Shown: one piece after another, positions 26,037-34,340 of the stretch
How positions within the stretch are numbered: the stretch's first letter is position 1
Layout: every line of letters starts with the position of its first letter
Assembly: GCA_003242085.1 (NCBI GenBank)
Contig: QBML01000011.1
Location: 62,001 to 126,000, forward strand
DNA from: Pseudanabaena frigida
Lineage (GTDB): Bacteria > Cyanobacteriota > Cyanobacteriia > Pseudanabaenales > Pseudanabaenaceae
Direction: 5' to 3'
DNA length: 64,000 nt
Notes under the pieces: generated by a model
Told to the model about the DNA's origin: nothing
The model's input: the letters and a program-made list of their open reading frames with translations, nothing else
The model's database searches: none
Translations under genes and position numbers: made by a program

Positions 26037-28205
26037 ATGAAAATAGGTATCAAAAAAATTATTAGAGAGAACATATTTACCGATGATTTCAGGGATTTAT
26101 CGATAAATAATGAAATATTATTTGATTCAAAGAAATTTGTTGTTATATATGGTCCCAATGGTACAGGAAAAACCAGTCTAGCACTTGTATTGAATCAGGA
26201 TAAACAAGCCGAATACACCATTCAAATTAACGGCAACACACACACTGAGAGAGATTCAAAGGTATTTCATGTTATAAACGACCAAAATGGTCGGAACATA
26301 ATTCAGGGTAGCACGGAAGATTTTATTCTTGGTGATAACATAAAAAGAGAATACGAACTTAAAAGGCAGATTGAAGAAGGATTTAAGAATCTTTTCGACT
26401 CATTAGTAACAGAATTAAAATCCAAATATCAAATTAAGACTAAGACTCATGATTTTGAGGAGTTAGTAACGGACGATAAACTAAAAGGATATATTTCAGA
26501 TATTGCTAATTCAAGATCAAAAGGTAAAACTATTGATCGAGATGATTTTCTAAATCATATTAGTAGTCTTGAAGAAATTGAAATCCCACCAATTACGGAA
26601 GAAAAACTAGCATTATTTATCAGTGACTATAGTAAAAATAATGAATCAATTATTAAGAGTTTCTGTGCAGAAGTTGATTTATCTTTATTTACAACAGAAG
26701 AAAATATTGAAAAAATAGAAGAAAGTGATGATGCAATTCGCATTCTCAAAAAGTACCAACACTCAAATGAATGTATCGTTTGTGAAACACAAATTGAAAC
26801 ACTAGTGCTTATTGAGAAAAAAGCTGCACAAAAAAGGCATTTCATTGAAAATTTAACTGAACACGCAAAAAAAATCATCGAAAAAATTATTCAAAAAAAT
26901 AATGATAATGATGATTTGTTCAGAATCAATTCATGTTTGAAAGAAGCGTTAAAAAATTGTGCAGTTGAAAGAGTAAGAGAGGTATATGAAGAAATCAAGA
27001 ACTATAAGAAAGCATATGGAATATTACTCACCAACTTATTTGTTAATAAAGTAAAAGAAAGCAATCTCAATGCCATTTTTGAGGAATACAATAATCTTGT
27101 ACAAGAAAGACCAAGATTCGCTGATGAAGACATTATCTTTATTGAGAAGTTTCTGAATGATTGTCTCGACAAAAGAATCTCGTTAGAAAGGGATGAAAAT
27201 GAAAATTTGAAATTACTTTTTGGAGGCAGAGAATTTCTAAATGAGAAACGCGAATCTTTAATGTTAAGTAATGGCGAACAAAACTTTCTTTCTCTTGCAT
27301 TTGAGTTATTGAAAGCCAAAAAAGTTTCTGAAGACTTTATCATTCTTGATGATCCAATTTCTAGCTTTGATTCAATATATAAAAACAAAATTGCATATTC
27401 TATCCTGCGAATTCTTGATTCAAAAAAGACTATAGTTCTCACACATAATACTGATTTAATAAACCTCTTAGAACACCAACACAAGAATTGTTTCAATTTA
27501 TATTTTTTAAACAATACAAGTAGTGAAGAAAATGGTTTTATTTTTATTAATGAACACGATCAAAAAGTCATGTTGTATCTACATAAATTTATCAACTTGT
27601 TGAGAGGTGATATCAGAGGATATATTGTAAATGAGAGTGCATTTCTAATTGCAATTGTGCCTTTTATGCGTGGTTACTGTCAAATGATTGGAAATACTAT
27701 ACTAAAGAATGAACTGACAAAACTTATGCATGGATATAATAATAACACTGTTAATATTGCAAGTATATACAATGATCTGTTTGAAACAGATGTAATTGAG
27801 AATGATTATAGTATCTCAGCAATGGATATTATTTCCTATGACGTAGATAGTGCCGAAACAATCTTAAAAGTTGATAGGTTCCCTTTGCTCAATAAAACAT
27901 TAATGCACACCTTAACATATCTATTTTTAAGGCTTTCAGTAGAAAGGAAACTTGTAGATAAATTCCCAATAAATACTAATAGGTGCCAAATGTTAACCGA
28001 TATTATTGATGCAGCATTTCCAAGAGACGCAAATAATCTCTCTGCCACGGAAAATCGTGTATTCTTTCTTTCCAGAAAAACGCTACTCAATGAATTCAAT
28101 CATTTTGAAATAGATATGAATATTTTTCAGCCAGCTATTGATATTACTAATAAAAATCTAAAAAAAGAAAAAGATGAGATACTGGAAAAGCTGAACAATT
28201 TGTAG
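26037..28205 (+). CDS. AAA_13/SMC-like ABC ATPase with zinc-hook-like CxxC, possible defence protein
   Basis: This 722-residue ATPase has Walker A GPNGTGKTSL (about 38), a long charged helical region with ECIVCETQ (CxxC, about 245), signature LSNGEQNFLSLAFEL (about 410), Walker B FIILDDPISSFD (about 435) and H-loop IVLTHNTDL (about 468). DDPISSFD is typical of the AAA_13 family that includes the anticodon nucleases PrrC and RloC. The last 230 residues are helical and unassigned; I do not see a clear HEPN Rx4-6H nuclease motif. The gene is far richer in A+T than its neighbours, lacks HIP1 sites and sits between two toxin-antitoxin modules, which suggests horizontal gain. A defence role is an inference. 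Confidence 0.75.
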   Translation: MKIGIKKIIRENIFTDDFRDLSINNEILFDSKKFVVIYGPNGTGKTSLALVLNQDKQAEYTIQINGNTHTERDSKVFHVINDQNGRNIIQGSTEDFILGDNIKREYELKRQIEEGFKNLFDSLVTELKSKYQIKTKTHDFEELVTDDKLKGYISDIANSRSKGKTIDRDDFLNHISSLEEIEIPPITEEKLALFISDYSKNNESIIKSFCAEVDLSLFTTEENIEKIEESDDAIRILKKYQHSNECIVCETQIETLVLIEKKAAQKRHFIENLTEHAKKIIEKIIQKNNDNDDLFRINSCLKEALKNCAVERVREVYEEIKNYKKAYGILLTNLFVNKVKESNLNAIFEEYNNLVQERPRFADEDIIFIEKFLNDCLDKRISLERDENENLKLLFGGREFLNEKRESLMLSNGEQNFLSLAFELLKAKKVSEDFIILDDPISSFDSIYKNKIAYSILRILDSKKTIVLTHNTDLINLLEHQHKNCFNLYFLNNTSSEENGFIFINEHDQKVMLYLHKFINLLRGDIRGYIVNESAFLIAIVPFMRGYCQMIGNTILKNELTKLMHGYNNNTVNIASIYNDLFETDVIENDYSISAMDIISYDVDSAETILKVDRFPLLNKTLMHTLTYLFLRLSVERKLVDKFPINTNRCQMLTDIIDAAFPRDANNLSATENRVFFLSRKTLLNEFNHFEIDMNIFQPAIDITNKNLKKEKDEILEKLNNL

Positions 28206-28288
28206 CACTTATCCTGATTTTCGAGAAATTAGCCTTAACGATTGAACGTACTTGTATTTTGGACGAGACAGCGATCGCCCTAGTCAAA

Positions 28289-28687
28289 CTACCAAACAAT
28301 CCTAACCAAATTCGCAGTACAAATATTCTGATCGCAACTCAGAAGAGCTACCCGATTTCCCTGCCCCTCTACCATCAAAGCCGTTGATACAATCTGGCGA
28401 TCGTGCATCTCATTGATAGAAGTGAAGTTGATACTTTTCTCAATCACATCAGAATCTAGTGGATAAATAGAGACTCGTTTATCTTGCTTCACTACCTTTA
28501 ACAAAGCCTCAACAGAAGAAATCGAAGTTTTGCCACGGCTCACAATCCATACCGCCTCCGCCAAAGCGATCGCAGGTAAAATCAATTCACTACTTGAATC
28601 CGAAAGAATTTCTTTAGCAGTCAGCCCTAAACGAGCATTACCTTCCAAAAACCAGATTAAAGCATGGGTATCAAGAATATATTTCAT
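28289..28687 (-). CDS. VapC-like PIN-domain toxin
   Basis: The track ORF begins too early; the ATG at 28687 gives MKYILDTHALIWFLEGN, the standard PIN start with the first catalytic Asp (132 aa). Other acidic positions are Glu in LAEAVWIV and Asp in NEMHDRQIVSTAL. The last acidic site lies near LLSCDQNI. PIN toxins cleave RNA. The antitoxin-like gene lies 10 nt upstream. Confidence 0.85.
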   Translation of the reverse strand: MKYILDTHALIWFLEGNARLGLTAKEILSDSSSELILPAIALAEAVWIVSRGKTSISSVEALLKVVKQDKRVSIYPLDSDVIEKSINFTSINEMHDRQIVSTALMVEGQGNRVALLSCDQNICTANLVRIVW

Positions 28688-28697
28688 ATTGCTAGAA

Positions 28698-28931
28698 TCA
28701 AGCCCAACCAAGAGCGTCGTCAATATCACCATTAAACTCAGCATCCCTAAAATCAGCTTCAGTCGATTGTTGAGAACCTGAAAACATCCCAAACGACATA
28801 AACTGACTAGCGCGACTAACTGGCTCAGGCTTAAAAAAAGTCACAAAAACTTGGCTCTCCGTAATGTCTAGAGGGATTTCCGCTAACTCGATCTTACCGT
28901 TCCGATATATTCCTTGAACTGTCTGTAGCAT
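28698..28931 (-). CDS. Antitoxin-like protein partnering the PIN toxin
   Basis: The ATG at 28931 gives a 77-residue protein, MLQTVQGIYRNGKIELAEIPLDI; the track start is 48 nt upstream. Its short beta-type N-terminus (QGIYRNGKIEL) is common in cyanobacterial small antitoxins placed before PIN toxins. The C-terminus is acidic (STEADFRDAEFNGDIDDALGWA), suitable for toxin binding. Identity rests mainly on its position 10 nt upstream of vapC. Confidence 0.65.
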   Translation of the reverse strand: MLQTVQGIYRNGKIELAEIPLDITESQVFVTFFKPEPVSRASQFMSFGMFSGSQQSTEADFRDAEFNGDIDDALGWA

Positions 28932-29127
28932 AATCGTTTGCGCTAGATAATTTAAGCGATCGCCAATCAATTTTGGCACTACAACATTTTAGCCAATATT
29001 TGCAGCGATTTGTGACATCGTGGGATTAGAGGCGATCGCACAGTCACAAATGAAATGTGAAAGTAAATCGCTATAAACTGGATGGTCACTTTCGGATAGT
29101 TAATCGAACCATAAAAGCTGCTATTTC

Positions 29128-29445
29128 TTACTCTGAGGCATTCCAGCGAAGTGCGAGTTTGTATAGAGGAGTTAGAGCCTTAGTTAGTTCCTTTCCGCGA
29201 TCTGTCAATCCGTAGGTAACTTTTGGTGGAATCGTTGGCTCATAGTGTCGAAAAATAATTCCCATTGATTCCATCATTCTCAATCTTTCAGTCAAAACTT
29301 TAGTTGAAATATCTCCAATCTTCCGTCGAAGTTCTCCAAAACGTAGAGAACCATGCTTGTGAAGGAACCAAAGGATATAAGTTGTCCAAGTTCCAGAGAT
29401 CTGATTTAGAAGACTTTCCATCGAACAAGACTCTGATTTTGTCAT
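29128..29445 (-). CDS. HxlR-family winged-helix regulator
   Basis: A 105-residue MarR/HxlR-like regulator. Family marks are CSMESLLNQISGTWTTYILWFL with the often redox-relevant Cys near residue 7, LRFGELRRKIGDISTKVLTERLRMMESMGII as the DNA-binding helices, and VTYGLTDRGKEL as the wing. HxlR proteins often sense electrophiles or redox stress and control an adjacent oxidoreductase. It is divergent from the SDR gene with a 213-bp gap, which suggests that gene as the target. Confidence 0.88.
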   Translation of the reverse strand: MTKSESCSMESLLNQISGTWTTYILWFLHKHGSLRFGELRRKIGDISTKVLTERLRMMESMGIIFRHYEPTIPPKVTYGLTDRGKELTKALTPLYKLALRWNASE

Positions 29446-29658
29446 GGCAGTTTCAGTTGGGTTGCTTGGTTACCAGATGGTTTCTACTTTACTTTAGGAA
29501 CTTACTACTTTATCGTTTATAGTGGTTTTCAGGTGAGTATGCACTCATTTGAAAATAAAAAATCAATCTTAGTCAAGCTTTTTTGATTTCATGATGCCTA
29601 CGGAAAAATGAGACTAAGAAACGATCCAGTTTAAATTTTATGGGAGTAAAGCCGCATC

Positions 29659-30396
29659 GTGCTTGATTTAATTGGAAAAGTTGCGCTAGTTACAGGCGCA
29701 TCGCGAGGCATCGGTGCGGCTGTTGCTCAACAGTTAGCTGAGCGTGGAGCCGACCTCGTCATTAACTACCGCAGCAAAGCGCACCGTGCTGAAGAAATTG
29801 CCGCGAATATTCTCGCCACTGGTCGCCGTGCGATTCTCGCACAGGCTGATATTACCAATGAGGTGGAAGTTGGCGAGATGATGCAGAACATCAGTAATAA
29901 CTTTAAAAAATTAGACCTACTAGTACTTAATGCCAGTGGGGGGATGGAAAAAGATAAGTCTTCTGACTATGCGATGTCTCTCAACCTTACAGCTCAAGAG
30001 AGATTGGCAGATCTGGCAACCCCCTTAATGAAAGATGGTGGGCGCATTGTATTTGTAACCAGTCACTTGGCTCATTTCTATGGACAAAAGCCTGTAACTG
30101 CAATATATGAAACCGTTGCGGCAAGTAAATTTGCTGGAGAAAAATCACTACGCGATCGCATTCCACAACTGACAGACAAGGGAATTAGTCTTGTGGTCGT
30201 TAGCGGCGACTTAATCGAAGGTACGATTACTCCCAAACTGATGGAACGCGCAAACCGAGGATTTATCAATGAACGGCGCGAACAGGCAGGCTCCTTACCA
30301 ACTGTTGCCGATTTTGCCAAGGCGATCGCTGATGCCTGCGTAGATTCTCGTCTCAGTAGCGGTGAAACTGTGTTTGTCGGAAATACAGAATGGTAG
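29659..30396 (+). CDS. Short-chain dehydrogenase/reductase
   Basis: This NAD(P)-dependent oxidoreductase (245 aa) has a Rossmann motif TGASRGIGAAVAQQLAERG (about 13-31) and NASGG (about 95). The active-site region reads AIYETVAASKFAGE: a Lys in ASK, but the Tyr is six residues before it rather than four. The same spacing is known in one SDR branch, so the enzyme may still work. The start is GTG at 29659. It probably answers to the divergent HxlR regulator. The substrate is unknown. Confidence 0.85.
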   Translation: MLDLIGKVALVTGASRGIGAAVAQQLAERGADLVINYRSKAHRAEEIAANILATGRRAILAQADITNEVEVGEMMQNISNNFKKLDLLVLNASGGMEKDKSSDYAMSLNLTAQERLADLATPLMKDGGRIVFVTSHLAHFYGQKPVTAIYETVAASKFAGEKSLRDRIPQLTDKGISLVVVSGDLIEGTITPKLMERANRGFINERREQAGSLPTVADFAKAIADACVDSRLSSGETVFVGNTEW

Positions 30397-30404
30397 CCTT
30401 GTGC

Positions 30405-31778
30405 CTACAGTTCCTGTCGAGGTTGCGGAATTTGAATTGTGAAAGTTGTTCCCACCCCAACTTCACTATCAACTGTAACGGTGCCTTGATGCAAATCTAG
30501 GCATCGCTTAACTAGAGTTAAACCCAGCCCTGTGCCGATAATGCTCCTAACATTTGCGCCACGGTTGAATGGTTCAAATATAGTAACTTGTTCCTCTGGA
30601 GAAATACCCATACCTCGATCCTTAACTTGAAAGGTAATCATATCGATTTTGCCATCAAGGATAAAGTCGATATTTTCACCTACAGGTGCGTACTTAATCG
30701 CATTTGATAGCAAATTACTCAAGGCTGAATAGATCAATGCTTCGTCTAACCAACCATGGGTGCGATCGCCTAGATCGATTAGCCTAATTACATGCTGCTG
30801 CTGATCGCTCAACTGCATATCTTCCACTAAGTTCAAACAAAAAGATTGCAATTCTAACCAACTCGGTTGATATTCTAATTTTCCTGCATCAGCACGGGCA
30901 ATGGTTAGGACATCTGCAAACATCTGCTTCATCGTTTTGGCTGAAGACTCAATGCGAGTCAAACTGCGTAATCGCGATCGCTCAATTTGATTGGACAAAC
31001 TATCTTTGAGCAACTGTGCCGATCCTAAAATTACGCTTAGCGGAGTCCGAAACTCATGGGAAACTAAAGCAAGAAATTCTAATTTGAGTTCGCTTAATTC
31101 TTTCTCTTGAGCCAACTTTTGCTGCATTCGTTCTGCTTTTTGACGCTTTAACAATTGTTGATACAGAATGATGTACACACTCAAAAAAATTGTAAAACTA
31201 ATCAATGTGCCAAAACTTTCAATCGCGAGACGATACTGCATATTATTGCTAGATCGAGCGATCCACATTTCTAAGTCTCTTTGTTCCTCGGCTTTGAGCA
31301 TGATGAATACTTGCCGTAGAGCTTCGCGATTCTTTCTACTCGCGATTACTAGTGGATGATTTGCCGATAGTTGACTAGGATTAAGTCGAAATAGAGTGTT
31401 TGAGGTCTGAAATAGTTTTTGTCGCCGATCGATTAGCGATCGCAGTTGTTGAAAGTGTTCATTTTGAGGGGCTTGGCTGCTCAAAGACCGATCGAGATCG
31501 TCAAGGATTTTTACTAAATTGGCGATCGCCAGATCGTAACGATCTAACTCAAATTGTGTCCCAAAAAGTAAATAGCCACGCCGACCTGACTCTGCTTCAT
31601 TGAGAGTTGCTTGAATGTCGGCAAGATGCTCTAAGGTAGAATAGGTTCTTTTAATACGCTCTGTACTTCTAATTAGTTGAATTGCATTTTGGTAGGAAAT
31701 CCAACTCATCGATCCCATCACTAAAAGAGCAGCACACAAGCCTCCAGCAATTAGTTTTCGTTCTAAGTTCCATTTCAT
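30405..31778 (-). CDS. CHASE3-domain sensor histidine kinase
   Basis: A 457-residue membrane kinase. TM1 is at about 10-28, the CHASE3 sensor at about 35-180 (TLNEAESGRRGYLLFGTQ), TM2 at about 188-208, then a short coiled coil, HisKA with LALVSHEFRTPLSVILGSAQLLKD (phospho-His near 240) and HATPase with ALSNLLSNAIKYAP, VKDRGMGISPEEQ and GTGLGLTLVKRC. All boxes are complete. It ends 9 nt from the SDR stop (convergent). Its start codon is only 3 nt from that of the divergent response regulator, its likely partner. Confidence 0.93.
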   Translation of the reverse strand: MKWNLERKLIAGGLCAALLVMGSMSWISYQNAIQLIRSTERIKRTYSTLEHLADIQATLNEAESGRRGYLLFGTQFELDRYDLAIANLVKILDDLDRSLSSQAPQNEHFQQLRSLIDRRQKLFQTSNTLFRLNPSQLSANHPLVIASRKNREALRQVFIMLKAEEQRDLEMWIARSSNNMQYRLAIESFGTLISFTIFLSVYIILYQQLLKRQKAERMQQKLAQEKELSELKLEFLALVSHEFRTPLSVILGSAQLLKDSLSNQIERSRLRSLTRIESSAKTMKQMFADVLTIARADAGKLEYQPSWLELQSFCLNLVEDMQLSDQQQHVIRLIDLGDRTHGWLDEALIYSALSNLLSNAIKYAPVGENIDFILDGKIDMITFQVKDRGMGISPEEQVTIFEPFNRGANVRSIIGTGLGLTLVKRCLDLHQGTVTVDSEVGVGTTFTIQIPQPRQEL

Positions 31779-31781
31779 AAC

Positions 31782-32468
31782 ATGAGAATATTGGTAGTTG
31801 AAGATGATGTCCAGTTAGCCGATATGCTTACTGAAGCTCTGACCAATCAACAATTTATAGTTGATGTTGCTAATGATGGTGAGATGGCATGGCATTACCT
31901 GAAAACATTAGAATATGGGCTTGTAATTTTGGATGTGACTTTGCCAAAAATTAATGGCTTACGCCTATGTCATAATTTGCGCGAAAGTAATTTAGACGAT
32001 AATGCGAATACTCCAGTGTTAATGCTAACGGCGCGGGATACGATCGCCGACAAAATTTTGGGACTAGATGCAGGAGCCGATGTCTATATGGTCAAGCCCT
32101 TTGATATGGGAGAACTAATGGCACAGGTGAGAGCGCTGATACGACGTGGTGGCAAGAGCAACAGTGCAATGTTGTCTTGGGGAGCTTTGTCTCTCAATAG
32201 TAGTACCTACGAAGTTACCTATGATGGCGAACCATTATCTCTGACTCCTAAGGAGTATCAACTATTAGAATTACTAGTTTCCAATGGTCGTCGAGTCCTC
32301 AGTCGTCCAGGGATTATTGAGCGTTTATGGCCACTGAATGAGCCGCCTAGCGAGGAAGCCGTCAAGTCACATATTCGCAGTCTCCGCCAAAAATTTAGAC
32401 TAATCGATGCACCCGACGATCTCATTGAAACAGTACATGGCTTAGGTTACAGACTGAAGCAATTTTAA
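31782..32468 (+). CDS. OmpR/PhoB-family response regulator
   Basis: The 228-residue regulator has a receiver domain with the acidic pair in VVEDDVQLADML, phospho-acceptor Asp in LVILDVTLPKINGL (about 51), Thr in LMLTARD and Lys in YMVKPFDMGEL. A winged-helix domain follows (about 130-225: LSLTPKEYQLLELL, EEAVKSHIRSLRQKF, IETVHGLGYRL). The sensor kinase gene is head-to-head, CATaacATG. Target genes are not visible. Confidence 0.94.
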   Translation: MRILVVEDDVQLADMLTEALTNQQFIVDVANDGEMAWHYLKTLEYGLVILDVTLPKINGLRLCHNLRESNLDDNANTPVLMLTARDTIADKILGLDAGADVYMVKPFDMGELMAQVRALIRRGGKSNSAMLSWGALSLNSSTYEVTYDGEPLSLTPKEYQLLELLVSNGRRVLSRPGIIERLWPLNEPPSEEAVKSHIRSLRQKFRLIDAPDDLIETVHGLGYRLKQF

Positions 32469-32563
32469 TTCCCCCCGATTTCCCCCCGACTACTCCCCAA
32501 AATTTGTCGTGATGATTACCCATAATGCTTTAGTTAATAGTATTTGCTAAAACCTACTTTGTA

Positions 32564-33418
32564 ATGAACGTTCCTAATCAATTTCTCTTGATTACTGATT
32601 TAGACAACACGCTTGTAGGTGATGATATTGCTACAAAGAAGTTAAATCAATATCTTTGCTCCCATCGGCAAAATTTTGTAGTAGTTTACGCGACTGGGCG
32701 ATCCTACAGTTCAGCAAAACAGTTAATGATTGATCGGGAGCTAATTGAGCCGAACTATTGGATTACGGGGGTTGGTACAGAGATATATTATCAAGACCGT
32801 TTAGATTTTTATTGGGCAAATAAAATTAGTGCCGACTGGCAAAGAGAATCAATTGAGTCCTTTGTTACTAGCCGATTTCCCCAACTCAAACTCCAAGTAA
32901 AGGAAGAGCAAAATCCTTGGAAATTAAGTTTTGATTTGTTAGGCTCAGTTACTGAGTCAATCTCGCAATTGCAGGCGGTAGGTAAAATCAATCGTGGATA
33001 TGTTGAATGCCTAGCTAATGTACATTCTGTGACCCTAACAACCAGCGATCACCCTAAAAATGGCACTATCGATCAACTAGTTAATGGTTTACAAGCCATG
33101 AAATTAAAGGCTCAAGTAATTTTTAGCAGTAATGTCGATGTTGATATTTTGCCTATAAATGCTAACAAGGGAAATGCTGTGCAATATATTCAACATCAGT
33201 TAGGGATTACCGCAGATAGAACTTTAGTATGTGGTGACTCGGGTAATGATATTAGTATGTTTCAACAGCCTGTATTTGGGGTAATTGTTAACAATGCTCA
33301 GCTTGAGTTAATTGAATGGTATCAAGCCCATGCTGATAAGAATCACTATTTTGCTAAAAATGCTTATGCCAACGGCATTTTAGAGGCATTACAAAGGTTT
33401 AATTTTGTCTTGGAATAA
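32564..33418 (+). CDS. spp: Sucrose-phosphate phosphatase (HAD superfamily)
   Basis: The enzyme removes phosphate from sucrose-6-phosphate in the last step of sucrose synthesis, an osmoprotectant route in cyanobacteria. HAD motif I is LLITDLDNTLVG (about 8-19), motif II lies in VVVYATGRSYSSA, the Lys motif is NANKGNAVQYI (about 203) and motif III/IV is LVCGDSGNDISMF (about 222). Length (284 aa) fits the S6PP family. Sucrose-phosphate synthase is not in the window. The start is ATG at 32564. Confidence 0.85.
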   Translation: MNVPNQFLLITDLDNTLVGDDIATKKLNQYLCSHRQNFVVVYATGRSYSSAKQLMIDRELIEPNYWITGVGTEIYYQDRLDFYWANKISADWQRESIESFVTSRFPQLKLQVKEEQNPWKLSFDLLGSVTESISQLQAVGKINRGYVECLANVHSVTLTTSDHPKNGTIDQLVNGLQAMKLKAQVIFSSNVDVDILPINANKGNAVQYIQHQLGITADRTLVCGDSGNDISMFQQPVFGVIVNNAQLELIEWYQAHADKNHYFAKNAYANGILEALQRFNFVLE

Positions 33419-33432
33419 CACCTTCATTAAGT

Positions 33433-33493
33433 TAAGGAAAGGCGGTGCTTTGTGCCGCCTTTCCTTACATGGGTTTAACCTTGCATTGATATA
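33433..33493. mobile_element. MITE-like remnant and terminator between spp and the ankyrin gene
   Basis: The stem TAAGGAAAGGCGG / CCGCCTTTCCTTA (33433-33467) is followed by the right terminal sequence TTGCATTGATATA (33481-33493). It separates two convergent genes and can end both transcripts. Confidence 0.6.
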
Positions 33494-33495
33494 TT

Positions 33496-34056
33496 TTAGA
33501 AATTTTTTGTAGCACTTTTCAAAATTGCCACTGTGTTTTTGTGGTTGCCATCCCATGCCCACATAATTGCTGTCCAGCCATTGCGATCCTGAGCATTGAG
33601 TCGCGCACCTGAGGCAATCAGCGATCGCACGATTTCGCTATAACCTTGACCCGCTGCCCACATTAGTGGTGTCCATCCATACTTGTTGCGTGTATTGGGA
33701 TTTGCACCCGCCGCCAATAAGACCCTCACAAGATCGGCATTACCATTCATTGCTGCCCATAACAGCGGTGTCCAGCCATATTCATCACGGACATTAACAT
33801 CGATCGCTTGAGAAAGTAGCGATCGCACGCTTTCAACTTTTCCATTCTGAGCAGCAGTTAATAATTGAGAATTTGGATTTTGTTTAGCCTCTTCTTGCTT
33901 AATTTGTTTGATTGGTTTAACGCTTTGTGTTGCAGGACTTTGCGGTAACTCGCTGGCATCAACACCTGTATAGACATTGGTGCTAATGCAGAGTACTAAA
34001 CTACAAACCAACACAAAACTCGTGCTTCTCAAAAAAGAATTCATAGACTTATCCAC
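33496..34056 (-). CDS. Exported ankyrin-repeat protein
   Basis: A 186-residue protein with a signal peptide (about 1-33, SFVLVCSLVLCISTNVYTG), a short linker, and about three to four ankyrin repeats from residue 65 on: LLTAAQNGKVESVRSLLSQ, EYGWTPLLWAAMNGNADLVRVLLAAGANPN, KYGWTPLMWAAGQGYSEIVRSLIASGARLN and NGWTAIMWAWDGNHKNTVAIL. The repeats are close copies of each other. It would be periplasmic or surface-bound and act through protein binding. No partner is evident. Confidence 0.88.
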   Translation of the reverse strand: MDKSMNSFLRSTSFVLVCSLVLCISTNVYTGVDASELPQSPATQSVKPIKQIKQEEAKQNPNSQLLTAAQNGKVESVRSLLSQAIDVNVRDEYGWTPLLWAAMNGNADLVRVLLAAGANPNTRNKYGWTPLMWAAGQGYSEIVRSLIASGARLNAQDRNGWTAIMWAWDGNHKNTVAILKSATKNF

Positions 34057-34085
34057 AATGCAACTAATACATTTGGCAAGATCGC

Positions 34086-34182
34086 TATAACCAAGAGAGT
34101 TAAGCCCAGACCTAGAAGAGAATCACGGCGCTACTCTCTTCTGAGCTTGGAGTTTGTCCAAACATAACTGGCTACTGCTATA
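34086..34182. mobile_element. Degenerate MITE-like element
   Basis: It starts TATAACCAAGAGAG and ends ATAACTGGCTACTGCTATA, the inverse of the TATAGCAGTAGCCAGTTAT end found at 5758 and 22939. The central stem (AGAAGAGA / TCTCTTCT) is short, so this copy has decayed. Confidence 0.5.
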
Positions 34183-34340
34183 AATGCCGAATAGTTGATA
34201 AGAGTCTATGGATTTGGCTGGCGATCGGCTAGCGCAATTCTGCGGAGGTTTGTAAAAATCTAAGCTTTACTTCATCGTAAATCACCATAAAGTGCCTGAT
34301 AATAGTCTTTTTATTGATTTTTTAATTTCAATTACAAACG

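Noticed and set aside
27002-27514. 170-aa antisense ORF in the ATPase gene
   Set aside because: It is opposite a gene with complete ATPase motifs; its composition mirrors the sense strand.
26037-28205. Confident RloC/PrrC anticodon nuclease
   Set aside because: Although the ATPase half fits, I could not find a clear HEPN Rx4-6H motif in the C-terminal part, so only the ATPase family is claimed.
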